A stretch of 64,000 nt of DNA. Source: Vulcanimicrobiota bacterium (lineage in GTDB: Bacteria > Vulcanimicrobiota > Xenobia > Xenobiales > JADMJV01). The translations under genes were made by a program, and so were the position numbers. Location: contig JAHBVR010000018.1 in the NCBI GenBank assembly GCA_019637395.1, forward strand, positions 108,352 to 172,351, in the 5' to 3' direction. Positions 1 through 8,499 of the stretch are shown in pieces (the stretch's first letter is position 1; each line of letters opens with the position of its first letter). The notes under the pieces are model-generated. The model was not told the origin of the DNA, made no database searches, and saw only the letters and a program-made list of their open reading frames with translations.

Positions 1-564
1 GAAACCAAAGCCAATGACTACAGTTGGATCTTCCCGGGTGACCGGGTCTTCTTTGGGCTGCGCGAGGGCGAACTGCGCAGCGCTCTGGGCAATGAGGGCG
101 CCTACAAGATGCACAAGAAAGCCGGGGGCGTGGCTTACGAAATCGCCAGCGAAGCCGGCGAGAGCCAGGTCCTGCTCGGCCGCAAGAAATACACCAAATT
201 TCCAGGCTCTCACTACGTGATCGTGCGCCAGCAAGGCGAAGACCTGGCGCGCCATCCCTACCTGGTCCACGGCGTGGTCTTTGACAATGGACCCATCGGA
301 ATGTTTATCAAAATGCCGCGCAATCCGGTGCTGGATGCGCTGGATTTCAGCTTCGTCAAATCGGTGGCCTCCAAGGTTCCTTATCCTGAGGCCAAGGTGG
401 TGGAGACGCCCGTCAAGGAAAGGGACCCGTTGCAGGCAACCGAAGCTCCGGCCAACGAGGATCCTTTGGGTTTAAAGCGAAATGAAGGTCCCAAGAGGGA
501 TATGAAAAACCCCGCCCCACCTGACACGAAGGAAAACAATCAGTGGAACGTCGTGCCAAAGTAG
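1..564 (+). CDS. Hypothetical protein, 3' part only
   Basis: The reading frame is open from the first base of the window and ends at a TAG at 562-564, so this is the C-terminal 187 residues of a longer gene. I recognise no family. The visible part has a mixed alpha/beta stretch (about residues 10-130) followed by a charged, proline-rich tail. It overlaps the start of fliP by 22 nt, which suggests one operon and translational coupling. A role linked to flagellar or type III export is possible from position alone, but nothing in the residues proves it. Confidence 0.6.
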   Translation, partial: ETKANDYSWIFPGDRVFFGLREGELRSALGNEGAYKMHKKAGGVAYEIASEAGESQVLLGRKKYTKFPGSHYVIVRQQGEDLARHPYLVHGVVFDNGPIGMFIKMPRNPVLDALDFSFVKSVASKVPYPEAKVVETPVKERDPLQATEAPANEDPLGLKRNEGPKRDMKNPAPPDTKENNQWNVVPK

Positions 565-1337
565 GTTCACACACATTCATACTTCTGGCTTTGCTTTCCC
601 TCATCGCCGTTCCGGCGCACGCTCAAGACTTTTTTAACCTCAAGGACTTCGCTCTACCGGATATCCGCATCGAGCCGGTGAAAAACTCCTCGGTCCCGAC
701 CAACCTGCAGATCTCTTTCTTTATCATCAGCCTCTCGCTGATCCCCTACACCATCGTCTCCTGCACTTCTTTCATCCGCACCACCATCATGCTCTCCTAC
801 CTCAAGAGCGCCCTGGGTTCCACTCAGGCTTTGAGCAACCAACTGATGATGGGCATCACCATGTTCATCACCTTTTTCATCATGTGGCCGGTGGGCCAGC
901 GCATCCATCAGACCGCCGTTCAGCCCTACATTGCCGGTGCCCTGGATCAGCCGGCCTTCATCCAGGCTTTTGCCCAACCCATTCGCGATTACATGCTGGC
1001 CCAGACGCGCGATGAAGACATTTTCCTGTTCACCAGGTTGGGGCGGCTCCCCCGACCCAAAACCCATGCCGATATTCCGTTCCGCGTCATCATGCCGTCT
1101 TACATCATGTCGGAGATCAAAACCGGCTTCTTTATCGGCTTTCTGATCTATCTGCCTTTCCTGGTGGTGGATATGGTAGTGGCCTCGGTCTTGATGTCCA
1201 TGGGCATGTTCATGATCAGCCCGACCACCATCTCCTTACCGTTCAAGTTGGTGCTTTTCACCTCCCTGGACGGCTGGCACGTTCTGATCACGGGATTGGT
1301 GCGCAGTATCAACCACCCACCGTGGTGGCCGCACTAG
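543..1337 (+). CDS. fliP: Flagellar/type III export apparatus protein FliP (SctR family)
   Basis: FliP is an inner-membrane core subunit of the flagellar (or injectisome) export gate. The 264-residue protein has an N-terminal signal-like helix (about residues 10-28), then the family's membrane segments. Hallmarks include TSFIRTTIMLSYLKSALG, the downstream FFIMWPVG, the QTRDEDIFLF segment and the conserved C-terminal block PSYIMSEIKTGFFIGF followed by ISLPFKLVLF and DGW. Length matches the family (about 245-260). The GTG start at 543 overlaps the upstream gene by 22 nt. fliQ and fliR do not follow: the next gene, adk, is convergent and overlaps by 4 nt, so fliP closes its operon. Whether the system is flagellar or injectisome cannot be decided from this fragment. 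Confidence 0.93.
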   Translation: MERRAKVGSHTFILLALLSLIAVPAHAQDFFNLKDFALPDIRIEPVKNSSVPTNLQISFFIISLSLIPYTIVSCTSFIRTTIMLSYLKSALGSTQALSNQLMMGITMFITFFIMWPVGQRIHQTAVQPYIAGALDQPAFIQAFAQPIRDYMLAQTRDEDIFLFTRLGRLPRPKTHADIPFRVIMPSYIMSEIKTGFFIGFLIYLPFLVVDMVVASVLMSMGMFMISPTTISLPFKLVLFTSLDGWHVLITGLVRSINHPPWWPH

Positions 1338-2113
1338 CCCCGGAGACTACGCCCCAGGCTCCGGTATTTGCTGACCGCCAGGCGGCGACTGGTACGTAGC
1401 GGCGAAGATTTCGTCAGCGCCCCCTGGATCAGGCGCTCGACCAGATGTTCCACATGGTCAATCGGCAAGCTGGCGTCGACGCGTCGCAGCAGGCCGATGG
1501 AACGGAAGAATTCAATAACCGGCTCGGTCTGCTCATGGAAGACGCTCAGACGGGTGCGGATGGTCACCTCGTTATCATCTTCACGGTGAACCAGGGCGGA
1601 ACCGTCGGCGTCACACAACCCGTGCAAGGTGGGCGGATTGCTGTGCAGGTGATAAACACGACCGCAGGCCGGGCAACTGCGGCGCAGACTTAGCCGGCGC
1701 ACGATTTCCTCGTCCTGCAAGTCGAGCTGAACGACCGTATGCAGGGGCTGTTTTTGAGCCGCCAGCATGGCCACCAGCGCCTCTCCCTGGGCCCGGCTGC
1801 GCGGAAAGCCATCGAGCAAAAATCCCCGGGAGACATCTGGCTGCTGCAGGCGCTGGGCCATCATATCCAAGATCAGGGCATCGGGAACCAGCTTGCCGGC
1901 GGCCATCAGAGCCCTGGCCTGGCTTCCCAGAGGACTCTGGCGCCTCACCTCTTCACGCAGCATATCACCGGTGGAGACATGAGCCAGCCCATAGCGTTCC
2001 TTGAGGGTGGCGGCCTGAGTGCCCTTGCCGGCTCCGGGCGGCCCGATCAGGACAATTCTTAGCGCCTGCTGGCGCGCCACGCCGGTCAGTCTTCTCAGAT
2101 CGATTACGCTCAT
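1334..2113 (-). CDS. adk: Adenylate kinase with zinc-type lid
   Basis: Adenylate kinase interconverts ATP + AMP and 2 ADP in the cytoplasm. The P-loop GPPGAGKGTQAATL lies about 22 residues from the proposed start, followed by STGDML, LLDGFPRS and the lid. The lid carries CPACGRVYH and then CDAD, i.e. a Cys-x2-Cys...Cys-x2-Asp zinc site as in many Gram-positive-type enzymes. I chose ATG at 2113 (MSVIDLRR) because a strong AGGGGG Shine-Dalgarno lies about 9 nt upstream. The longer frame to 2215 would translate the dispersed repeat in the leader. The protein keeps a basic extension of roughly 30 residues after the last conserved helix. It is convergent with fliP and divergent from the kinase gene at 2300. 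Confidence 0.95.
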   Translation of the reverse strand: MSVIDLRRLTGVARQQALRIVLIGPPGAGKGTQAATLKERYGLAHVSTGDMLREEVRRQSPLGSQARALMAAGKLVPDALILDMMAQRLQQPDVSRGFLLDGFPRSRAQGEALVAMLAAQKQPLHTVVQLDLQDEEIVRRLSLRRSCPACGRVYHLHSNPPTLHGLCDADGSALVHREDDNEVTIRTRLSVFHEQTEPVIEFFRSIGLLRRVDASLPIDHVEHLVERLIQGALTKSSPLRTSRRLAVSKYRSLGRSLRG

Positions 2114-2152
2114 CGGTTCAGCCCCCTGAAAGGTGTCTCGGATGGCAGGGAG

Positions 2153-2199
2153 GCCTGGGGAGACGGCAGTCCCCCCAGAACCCTGGTTGTACCCCTGGA
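2153..2199. repeat. Dispersed GC-rich hairpin repeat, copy 1 (adk leader)
   Basis: A G-run, GAGACGGCAGT and a C-run form a hairpin in the leader of adk. The 19-base core matches the copy at 31523-31604 in reverse orientation, and related units occur at 6561, 13283 and 23000. It ends about 40 nt upstream of the proposed adk start. No transposase lies nearby. Confidence 0.7.
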
Positions 2200-2299
2200 C
2201 ATAGATACTATCCAATGGCGGCCCAACAGGTATGAACGAATTGTTAATGGCTTTGTAAGCGTAGAGGGCCGAACCAACGGTCTTGCGAAACGAGGCGCC

Positions 2300-5200
2300 A
2301 TGGCCTCACCCCATCCGGCGCAAATTGGCGCCTACTCCATTCTGGCGTTACTGGGTGTGGGCGGCATGGGCAAGGTCTACCTGGCCCGCGACAGCCAGGG
2401 GAAGCAAGTGGCTCTCAAAGTGCTGCTGCCGGAGCTGACGGCCGCCACCCTGGACCGGCTACGCTTTGAACGCGAATTTGACATCGCCTCGCAAATGAAT
2501 CACCCCGGCCTGGTGAGTGTCTATGAGCGCTCCTTCGAGAACGATCTCTGTTACTACAGTATGGAATTCGTGCAGGGCGTGGATATCGGCCGGCGCTTTC
2601 AGGCCTCGCCCGGTCAGAGCCTGTCCCGCCAGGTCGGGCAAGAAGCCCTCACCTACTTTACTCAGTTGGCCGACGCCCTCCACTACCTGCACCAGCACAA
2701 CATCATCCACCGCGATCTCAAGAGTGAGAACGTGCTGGTGGATGGGCAGAACCAGGTTCGCCTGCTGGACTTCGGCCTGGCCTGCTTTCACAAAGTAGCC
2801 AGCAAAGCCAATCGCATCACCAGCCCCGGCATGGTGCTGGGCACTCCCTATGCGATGGCGCCCGAACAAATTGTGGGGGACGGCGCCGATGTGCGCAGCG
2901 ACATCTACAGTCTGGGAGTGATGATCTACCAGATCTTTTGCCAGCGCCTGCCTTTCGAAGCACCGGATCCGATGGCGGTCCTCTATCAGATCCTCAATCA
3001 ACCGGTGCCCGCCTTCCAGCCCGAGATTCCCGCCCCTGAAGGTCTGGCCGAGCTGGTCACTCAGCTCCTGAGCAAGGAACCGCACGCCCGGCCGCGCGAC
3101 GCCGGAGAAGTCAAGCAGCGCCTGGAGGCGCTGGCGGCGGGCTGGAACGGCCAACCCGAACTACCGGTCGTGGCCGTGCCCGCGCCCGAACCGGTTCGGC
3201 GGCTGGTCACCCCTCGCTTCGTGGGCCGCCGGCAAGAAGAAGCCTGGTTCGAAAAACGTCTGACCGAGGTCATGGAAGGTCGCGGGGGCTGGGGGGTTTT
3301 AACCGGGCCCGCCGGCGTGGGCAAGAGCTACCTGCTGCAACACTGGGCGGCCAGCGCCAAGAGCCACGCGGTCACGGCCGTGAAAGTCCAGCCCGTGTCC
3401 GGCTCGCATATCCCTTATCAACTGTGGACACCCATCCTGCGTTGGGCTTTGCACGAAACGGTGGTACCCCAATCGGTCTTGCCTTTTGTGCCGGCTCTCA
3501 GCCTGTTGCTGCCGGAACTGGCTCAACCCGGCACGGAAAGCTACGCGCCCATCGACGACCCGCTGCAGCGTTACCACCTTTATGAAGGAATGGCCCGCCT
3601 GATCCTGCACCGCGCTCAAAAACCCAGCGTGTTGCTGCTCGATCAGATTCACGAAGCCGACCCGGCCAGCCTGGAATTCCTGCACTACTTTCTGGAAACG
3701 CGCTATTACAGCAGTGAGGCGCTCAAGCTACCCTTGCTCGCGCTGGCCCTGAACGGTGAAGAAAGCCCCCATGAACTGGATGTGTTGCGCCGACTTGCGG
3801 AACAGCAGAGCAGTGCCCAACTTCTCCCGTTGACGGGATTTCAACTCAACGAAGCGCAACAATTTTTGGAAAGCTTGCTCGATCACCAGGCCATCCATCC
3901 CGAAACCTTGCGCTTTTTGCATCATGAAACGGAAGGTAAACCCCTGTATCTGCAAGAGTTGGCCCGGCTCGGCGTAGAGGGTGGGGCCTGGCAATGGCGC
4001 GAGGGGTGCTGGCATTTTCGCACCCCCAGTGGGGCGACTTCTTGGGGCAGCGGGGCCCTGCGCTTGCCCGCTCGTCTGCAGGCGGCCTTGCGCAAACGCC
4101 TGGAAGGATTGGAAGAAATGGAACTCGAGGTGCTGCGCATGTCGGCCGTATTGGGCCCCTTGCTCGCCTTCCGCCACCTCCAGGCTCTGTGCGGCCTGGC
4201 CGACCGCACTCTTTACGAAATTTGCGCTCAGTTGGTGCAGCGGCGCCTTCTCCAAGAAGGTAGCGATTTCGAACTGGCCAGCCAGGGCACCGCCGACGTG
4301 GTGCTGGAATCGATGTCCTGGGGCGTGCGCCGGGGCTACCATGCCCGCGCGGCCGCTTATCTGGAGCGGACCGAGAAAGCATCTCACTGGGAGGTCGGCC
4401 AGCATTGGAGCCTGGCCGGGGAACCCGAGAAAGCCGGCGAAAGCTTCCTGGCCGCCGCTCAGACGGCCCTACGCAGCTATGCCTACGAAGAGGCCTGCCG
4501 CTGCCTGCAGGAAATTGCGCAGTTGCCTCCCCTGACTCAACCGCTGACCCACTGGGAGCTCGAAGAACTTTGGGCTGACGCCATGCTGGGAGCCGGCTTC
4601 GCTCAGCAGGCTCTGGAAAAACTGATTCCCCTGTCGCAGGCGGCCGACCCCGATCCCATCCATTCTTTACGCCGCCTGCGTAAACTGGGCGGCGCCTACG
4701 AAACTTTAGGGCGTCTGCGCGAATCCTATGAGGCCAACCAGCGCGGATTGGAACGGCAAAGCAAACTCAAATCCAAGAACAACGAGCGCGCCCAACTGAT
4801 TTTGGAGGAAGGCCTGCGTCTCTGCGAGCGTCAATCGCGCGTGCTCTTTCTGCTGCGCCCGCCGGGCTGGCTGGACGACTTCACCCATCTGGTGGTAGCC
4901 CAGATGCGGCTGGCCATCCGGCGCAACCAGAACCGCCAGGAAAGCTGGGCCCAGGCTTTCATCTACGGTGGATTCTGGTCGCTGCGCCGGCTCAAATGGT
5001 CGGGCGGCGCGCTGCTCAGCATCAACAACGCCCTCAGCCGCATGACCAACCTGCCTGACAGCGAAGCCAAAGCTCAGTTGATGGGCGATTCCGGATATTT
5101 GATGCTGTTGGCCGGCTCCACCCGTAAGGCCAAGCGCGTCCTGGAGGATACTCGGGACATGCTCAATCGCCTGGGTCTGGCCACCGGGATGTGCAAGAAT

Positions 5201-5890
5201 TTCTTGCAACTGCACGCCGTGTGCTTTCATCAGGGCTGCATCGGGGAAGCTTACCAATACGGCTGTCAGGGCCTGCAACTGGCGCGCCGTTTAGGCAATC
5301 GCTTTGAGGAAGCGCTGGCGCTCAGCACCATCACGCAATCGAGTTCGGCCCTGGGCAACCTGGAGGCGGCCGAGACCTATCTCAGCCAGTTGGAACCGCT
5401 CCGCGAACAGTTTCAGGCCAGCTATATGGAGCTCATCGCCGAGCTGGCCCACTGCTATTTTTTGTGGGCCAACCAGCGCTATCATGAGCTGGTCCAGCGG
5501 GCCAGCCAGAATTATGAAGCCTGCAAAGCGATCCAGGAACTACCGCATCAGACTCTGCATTTCGGCGTGCTGGCTCTGGAAGGCCAGATTCTGCTGGACC
5601 CCACCGCAGCCACCGGGTGGCTGCAGGAGCTGAACGGACCGACCCGCGGCCAGCGTCTTTACCGGCCGATTTATAAACGGCTGCAGGCCACCGCTCTGAT
5701 GTCAGAGGGTAAGCGTGGGCGAGCCTTCGACATCTTGGGGGAATGCACGCGCCGAGCGGAACAGGCCGGCGTTCCCTGGGAACGATTCCGCTGCCATTCT
5801 CTGCTGGCCGAATGGCTGGAAGAAGAAGGCCTGGGCGAGCACCATCGCATCGAAGCGGCTCGTGCCTGGAAAGACGTCAGGCACGAGTAA
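2300..5890 (+). CDS. Ser/Thr protein kinase fused to AAA-type ATPase and TPR-like repeats
   Basis: This is a 1196-residue cytoplasmic signalling protein. A complete Hanks-type kinase occupies about residues 10-275: glycine loop GVGGMGKV (19-26), VALK lysine K40, HRDLKSEN, DFGLA and APEQ. An ATPase module follows, with Walker A GPAGVGKS near residue 337 and a Walker B-like SVLLLDQIHEAD. The remaining roughly 600 residues are helical TPR-like repeats. The order kinase-ATPase-helical repeats is that of PknK-like or STAND-type regulators, but no C-terminal LuxR DNA-binding domain is visible. Its targets are unknown. Two FHA-domain genes lie 3-5 kb downstream and could read its phospho-threonines (inference). 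It has no transmembrane segment, and its 3' end overlaps the convergent helicase gene by 14 nt. Confidence 0.92.
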   Translation: MASPHPAQIGAYSILALLGVGGMGKVYLARDSQGKQVALKVLLPELTAATLDRLRFEREFDIASQMNHPGLVSVYERSFENDLCYYSMEFVQGVDIGRRFQASPGQSLSRQVGQEALTYFTQLADALHYLHQHNIIHRDLKSENVLVDGQNQVRLLDFGLACFHKVASKANRITSPGMVLGTPYAMAPEQIVGDGADVRSDIYSLGVMIYQIFCQRLPFEAPDPMAVLYQILNQPVPAFQPEIPAPEGLAELVTQLLSKEPHARPRDAGEVKQRLEALAAGWNGQPELPVVAVPAPEPVRRLVTPRFVGRRQEEAWFEKRLTEVMEGRGGWGVLTGPAGVGKSYLLQHWAASAKSHAVTAVKVQPVSGSHIPYQLWTPILRWALHETVVPQSVLPFVPALSLLLPELAQPGTESYAPIDDPLQRYHLYEGMARLILHRAQKPSVLLLDQIHEADPASLEFLHYFLETRYYSSEALKLPLLALALNGEESPHELDVLRRLAEQQSSAQLLPLTGFQLNEAQQFLESLLDHQAIHPETLRFLHHETEGKPLYLQELARLGVEGGAWQWREGCWHFRTPSGATSWGSGALRLPARLQAALRKRLEGLEEMELEVLRMSAVLGPLLAFRHLQALCGLADRTLYEICAQLVQRRLLQEGSDFELASQGTADVVLESMSWGVRRGYHARAAAYLERTEKASHWEVGQHWSLAGEPEKAGESFLAAAQTALRSYAYEEACRCLQEIAQLPPLTQPLTHWELEELWADAMLGAGFAQQALEKLIPLSQAADPDPIHSLRRLRKLGGAYETLGRLRESYEANQRGLERQSKLKSKNNERAQLILEEGLRLCERQSRVLFLLRPPGWLDDFTHLVVAQMRLAIRRNQNRQESWAQAFIYGGFWSLRRLKWSGGALLSINNALSRMTNLPDSEAKAQLMGDSGYLMLLAGSTRKAKRVLEDTRDMLNRLGLATGMCKNFLQLHAVCFHQGCIGEAYQYGCQGLQLARRLGNRFEEALALSTITQSSSALGNLEAAETYLSQLEPLREQFQASYMELIAELAHCYFLWANQRYHELVQRASQNYEACKAIQELPHQTLHFGVLALEGQILLDPTAATGWLQELNGPTRGQRLYRPIYKRLQATALMSEGKRGRAFDILGECTRRAEQAGVPWERFRCHSLLAEWLEEEGLGEHHRIEAARAWKDVRHE

Positions 5891-8390
5891 GGACCTGGAG
5901 GGAGCGGGCGATGGCCAGAGCGCAGGCCCGCGCCCGGCTGCCCACCTCCAGCGGCGGCCCGACGCAACTGGGGCAGCCTTCCTCGCAAGGGCAGTTCTCC
6001 AGCATCTGACAGGCCTGCTCCAGCAGATCCGGAAACAGATCGTAAAGTTGAGAAGCCAGCCCCATTCCCCCGGGAATGCTGTCGTAGAGATAAAGTGTCG
6101 GGTCGAAACGTCCCAGTACCTCGGTGGACAGTTCGTCCAGTTTGGCCCCCTCGTGCACGCCGATGCGCAGCCAGTTTTCCCCCTGAGTGTCACTCTCCTC
6201 GGTGGGAACCAGAGCGAACTCGTAGCGCCCCTGACTGGAAGCCTCCGGGCGCACGAACCAGCGGCCGGAACGCTCGCCCACGCAATGATCCAGGTCGCGG
6301 CTATCGCACATCAGATAGAGCGGGGCCAGGTGATGCAGGCAATGAGCCAGGCCCACCACTCCCTCCAGGCTGTCGGCCCTCCCCAACTTGAGAGCCTGGA
6401 AAAACTCCTCGCGAAAAGTGAGCCAGAACGAGGTGGTGTGCATCTCGTGATCGGGCAGATGGACCTGACCGTAGCCCACATTCTCGCGGCTGTAAAACTT
6501 GATTTTTTTGAAGCCGGAAACGCGCCAGGCCACGTGCACTTCCCCATGCTCGCGCACCACCCCCACTCCCCCTGGACCCCCCACTTCTATTATTCCAGGG
6601 GGGGCTGACGCGCCTCCCCCTGGACCCCCCACTTCTTCGTCGGGAATGGACTCGCGTTGAAAACTGTCGAGCACTTTGACGGCTGTGGAAGTGATGGCAT
6701 CCGTATAGTAGTCGACTTCGACCGCCTGCACGTAGGCGCGCCGCTGTGCGTAGTCGAGCCGTTTGACGTTGTAGGTTTTGGCCTCGCACATATAGATGGC
6801 GTCTTCGTAGACGGTGGAGCGGGCCGCATTCCAGTCCACCTCGGCGATGACTTTGTTGTCCCGGTCCAGATCCATGATCACGAAGTTTTCCGGGCCGCTG
6901 CTGCGCAGACTGATGTGGTCGGCCGGGTAAACTTCCTGAGCCCAATGCAGCTGATCCCCCGACTCGTGCACCACCTGTTTTTCCACCAGATAGCGGGCCA
7001 TCTCATCGATATTGGCCCGGCCCAACCGCTCGCCTTTCTCCAGGGGCAGTTCGAAAGCGGCGCACTTGACGTGGCTGAGCAGAATAGCCGGGTTGTCCGG
7101 ATTGATGCGGGCGTGTTCGGGACTGGATTCGAAGAAATACTCGGGGTGCTGCATCAAGAACTGATCCAACGGATCGCTGCGAGCAATCATCACTACCACC
7201 GAGGAGGTCTGGCGGCGTCCGGCCCGGCCGGCCTGCTGCCAGGTGCTGGCCACCGTGCCCGGATAGCCGGCCAAGATCGCTACGTCCAGGCCCCCCACGT
7301 CGATACCCAGCTCCAACGCGTTGGTGCTGACCACCGCCAGCACTTTGCCCTGGCGCAATCCGCTCTCGATCTCGCGGCGCAACCCCGGCAGATAGCCGCC
7401 TCGGTAACCGCGTATGCGCCCTTCCTCGGCCTCGGTGCGTTCGAACTTGTCCTTCAAGTAACGGGTGAGCACCTCCACGTTGAGCCGGGAACCGGTGAAG
7501 AGAATGGTCTTGTGGCCTTGCTCGATAAACTTGCCGGCCAGACGGCGGGCCGAGGTCACGTAGGAGCGGCGGATGCCCAGTTCTTTGTTGAGCATAGGCG
7601 GATTATAGAAGAGAAAAGTCTTCTCTCCTTGGGGAGCGCCGCTTTCGGTAATGGCCTGAACTTCAGCCTCCAGCAGACTCTCGGCCAGTTCTTGAGGGTT
7701 GGCGATGGTGGCGCTACAGCAGATGAAGACCGGGTCCGAACCGTGAAACTGGCAGATGCGCCGCAGCCGGCGAAAAACGTTGGCCAGGTGGCTGCCAAAG
7801 ACCCCGCGATAGGTATGCAACTCATCCACCACCACGTATTTCAGGTTGCCGAAGAAGCGGCTCCACTTGGTGTGGTGGGGCAACACGCCGGTGTGCAGCA
7901 TGTCGGGATTGGTGATCACTACATGAGCCTTGGAGCGCACCGCCCGGCGAGCATCGGCGGGCGTATCGCCGTCATAAGTGAAAGCCCCCAGGTTGAGGTT
8001 GACGCCGGCCAGGCGCCGGCACACATCCTGGAGTTCGGCCATCTGATCCTGGGCCAGGGCTTTGGTGGGGAAAAGATAGAGTCCCCGCGAGTTGGGAACT
8101 TCCAGCACCGCCTGGATCATGGGCAGGTTGTAGCACAGAGTTTTTCCCGAGGCGGTGGGCGTGACGATCACCAGGTTCTTTTGGGCGAGGGCCGCCTGGA
8201 CGGCTTCGCTCTGGTGGCTGTAAAGCTTCTCGATACCTTTTTGCTCCAGCGCCTCGCGGATCTCCGGGCGCAAGCTGGCCGGCCAGCTTCCCCATTCGGC
8301 CGGCCGGGCGGGGATGCGCTCGATGCGCGTCAGGGTATCGCGTTTGTCTTCGATCTCCAGCAGGTCTTTCAGAACGGTGGTCAGTGTCAT
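5877..8390 (-). CDS. mrfA: MrfA/YprA-type DEAD/DEAH-box helicase with DUF1998
   Basis: Superfamily 2 DNA helicase of the MrfA (YprA) family, which in Bacillus acts in repair of mitomycin-type DNA damage. The 837-residue protein shows LYSHQSEAV, Walker A TPTASGKT, DELHTY (DEAH-like box), CCSATIANP and motif VI QAGRAGRR, then a C-terminal DUF1998 region ending with a four-cysteine cluster (CPCEEGCPSC) expected to bind zinc. Start is ATG at 8390, with a GAGG motif about 10 nt upstream. Oddity: about 27 Gly/Pro-rich residues (EVGGPGGGASAPPG and a second half-unit) sit between SFQRESIPDE and HGEVHVAW. They are encoded exactly by a dispersed DNA repeat at 6561-6641 inserted in frame. It is divergent from the FHA-protease gene. 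Confidence 0.9.
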   Translation of the reverse strand: MTLTTVLKDLLEIEDKRDTLTRIERIPARPAEWGSWPASLRPEIREALEQKGIEKLYSHQSEAVQAALAQKNLVIVTPTASGKTLCYNLPMIQAVLEVPNSRGLYLFPTKALAQDQMAELQDVCRRLAGVNLNLGAFTYDGDTPADARRAVRSKAHVVITNPDMLHTGVLPHHTKWSRFFGNLKYVVVDELHTYRGVFGSHLANVFRRLRRICQFHGSDPVFICCSATIANPQELAESLLEAEVQAITESGAPQGEKTFLFYNPPMLNKELGIRRSYVTSARRLAGKFIEQGHKTILFTGSRLNVEVLTRYLKDKFERTEAEEGRIRGYRGGYLPGLRREIESGLRQGKVLAVVSTNALELGIDVGGLDVAILAGYPGTVASTWQQAGRAGRRQTSSVVVMIARSDPLDQFLMQHPEYFFESSPEHARINPDNPAILLSHVKCAAFELPLEKGERLGRANIDEMARYLVEKQVVHESGDQLHWAQEVYPADHISLRSSGPENFVIMDLDRDNKVIAEVDWNAARSTVYEDAIYMCEAKTYNVKRLDYAQRRAYVQAVEVDYYTDAITSTAVKVLDSFQRESIPDEEVGGPGGGASAPPGIIEVGGPGGVGVVREHGEVHVAWRVSGFKKIKFYSRENVGYGQVHLPDHEMHTTSFWLTFREEFFQALKLGRADSLEGVVGLAHCLHHLAPLYLMCDSRDLDHCVGERSGRWFVRPEASSQGRYEFALVPTEESDTQGENWLRIGVHEGAKLDELSTEVLGRFDPTLYLYDSIPGGMGLASQLYDLFPDLLEQACQMLENCPCEEGCPSCVGPPLEVGSRARACALAIARSLQVLTRA
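6561..6641. repeat. Dispersed GC-rich hairpin repeat, copy 2 (in frame inside mrfA)
   Basis: On the minus strand two copies of GTGGGGGGTCCAGGGGGAG flank a GCGCGTCAG/C-run arm, giving about 1.5 repeat units. Both the length and the frame keep the helicase open, and the insertion is translated as a Gly/Pro-rich linker. The same 19-mer occurs on the minus strand at 23010-23030. Confidence 0.75.
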
Positions 8391-8484
8391 GCTTGAAACT
8401 ACCTCAACCCTCCCAGCTCTCCTTCGTCCCAGACGCCGACCGAGCGACCCGGGGCGTTTTCCGAGAGTTTTCAGGCCGCCTTGC

Positions 8485-8499
8485 TAAGCTGGCGGCATG
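8485..8499 (+). promoter_or_regulatory. Possible leaderless -10 element
   Basis: TAAGCT at 8485-8490 lies exactly 6 nt before the ATG at 8497, so a transcript starting about 7 nt after the -10 would begin at the start codon. No Shine-Dalgarno is present. No convincing -35 is visible. Four other genes here share the spacing. Confidence 0.4.

Noticed and set aside
2114..2215. N-terminal extension of adenylate kinase
   Set aside because: The extra residues would translate the dispersed repeat, and a strong Shine-Dalgarno sits before the inner ATG at 2113.
6657..8396. A 579-codon open frame on the plus strand opposite the helicase
   Set aside because: The minus strand encodes a clearly conserved MrfA helicase there; the opposite frame is a high-GC shadow with no recognisable domains.
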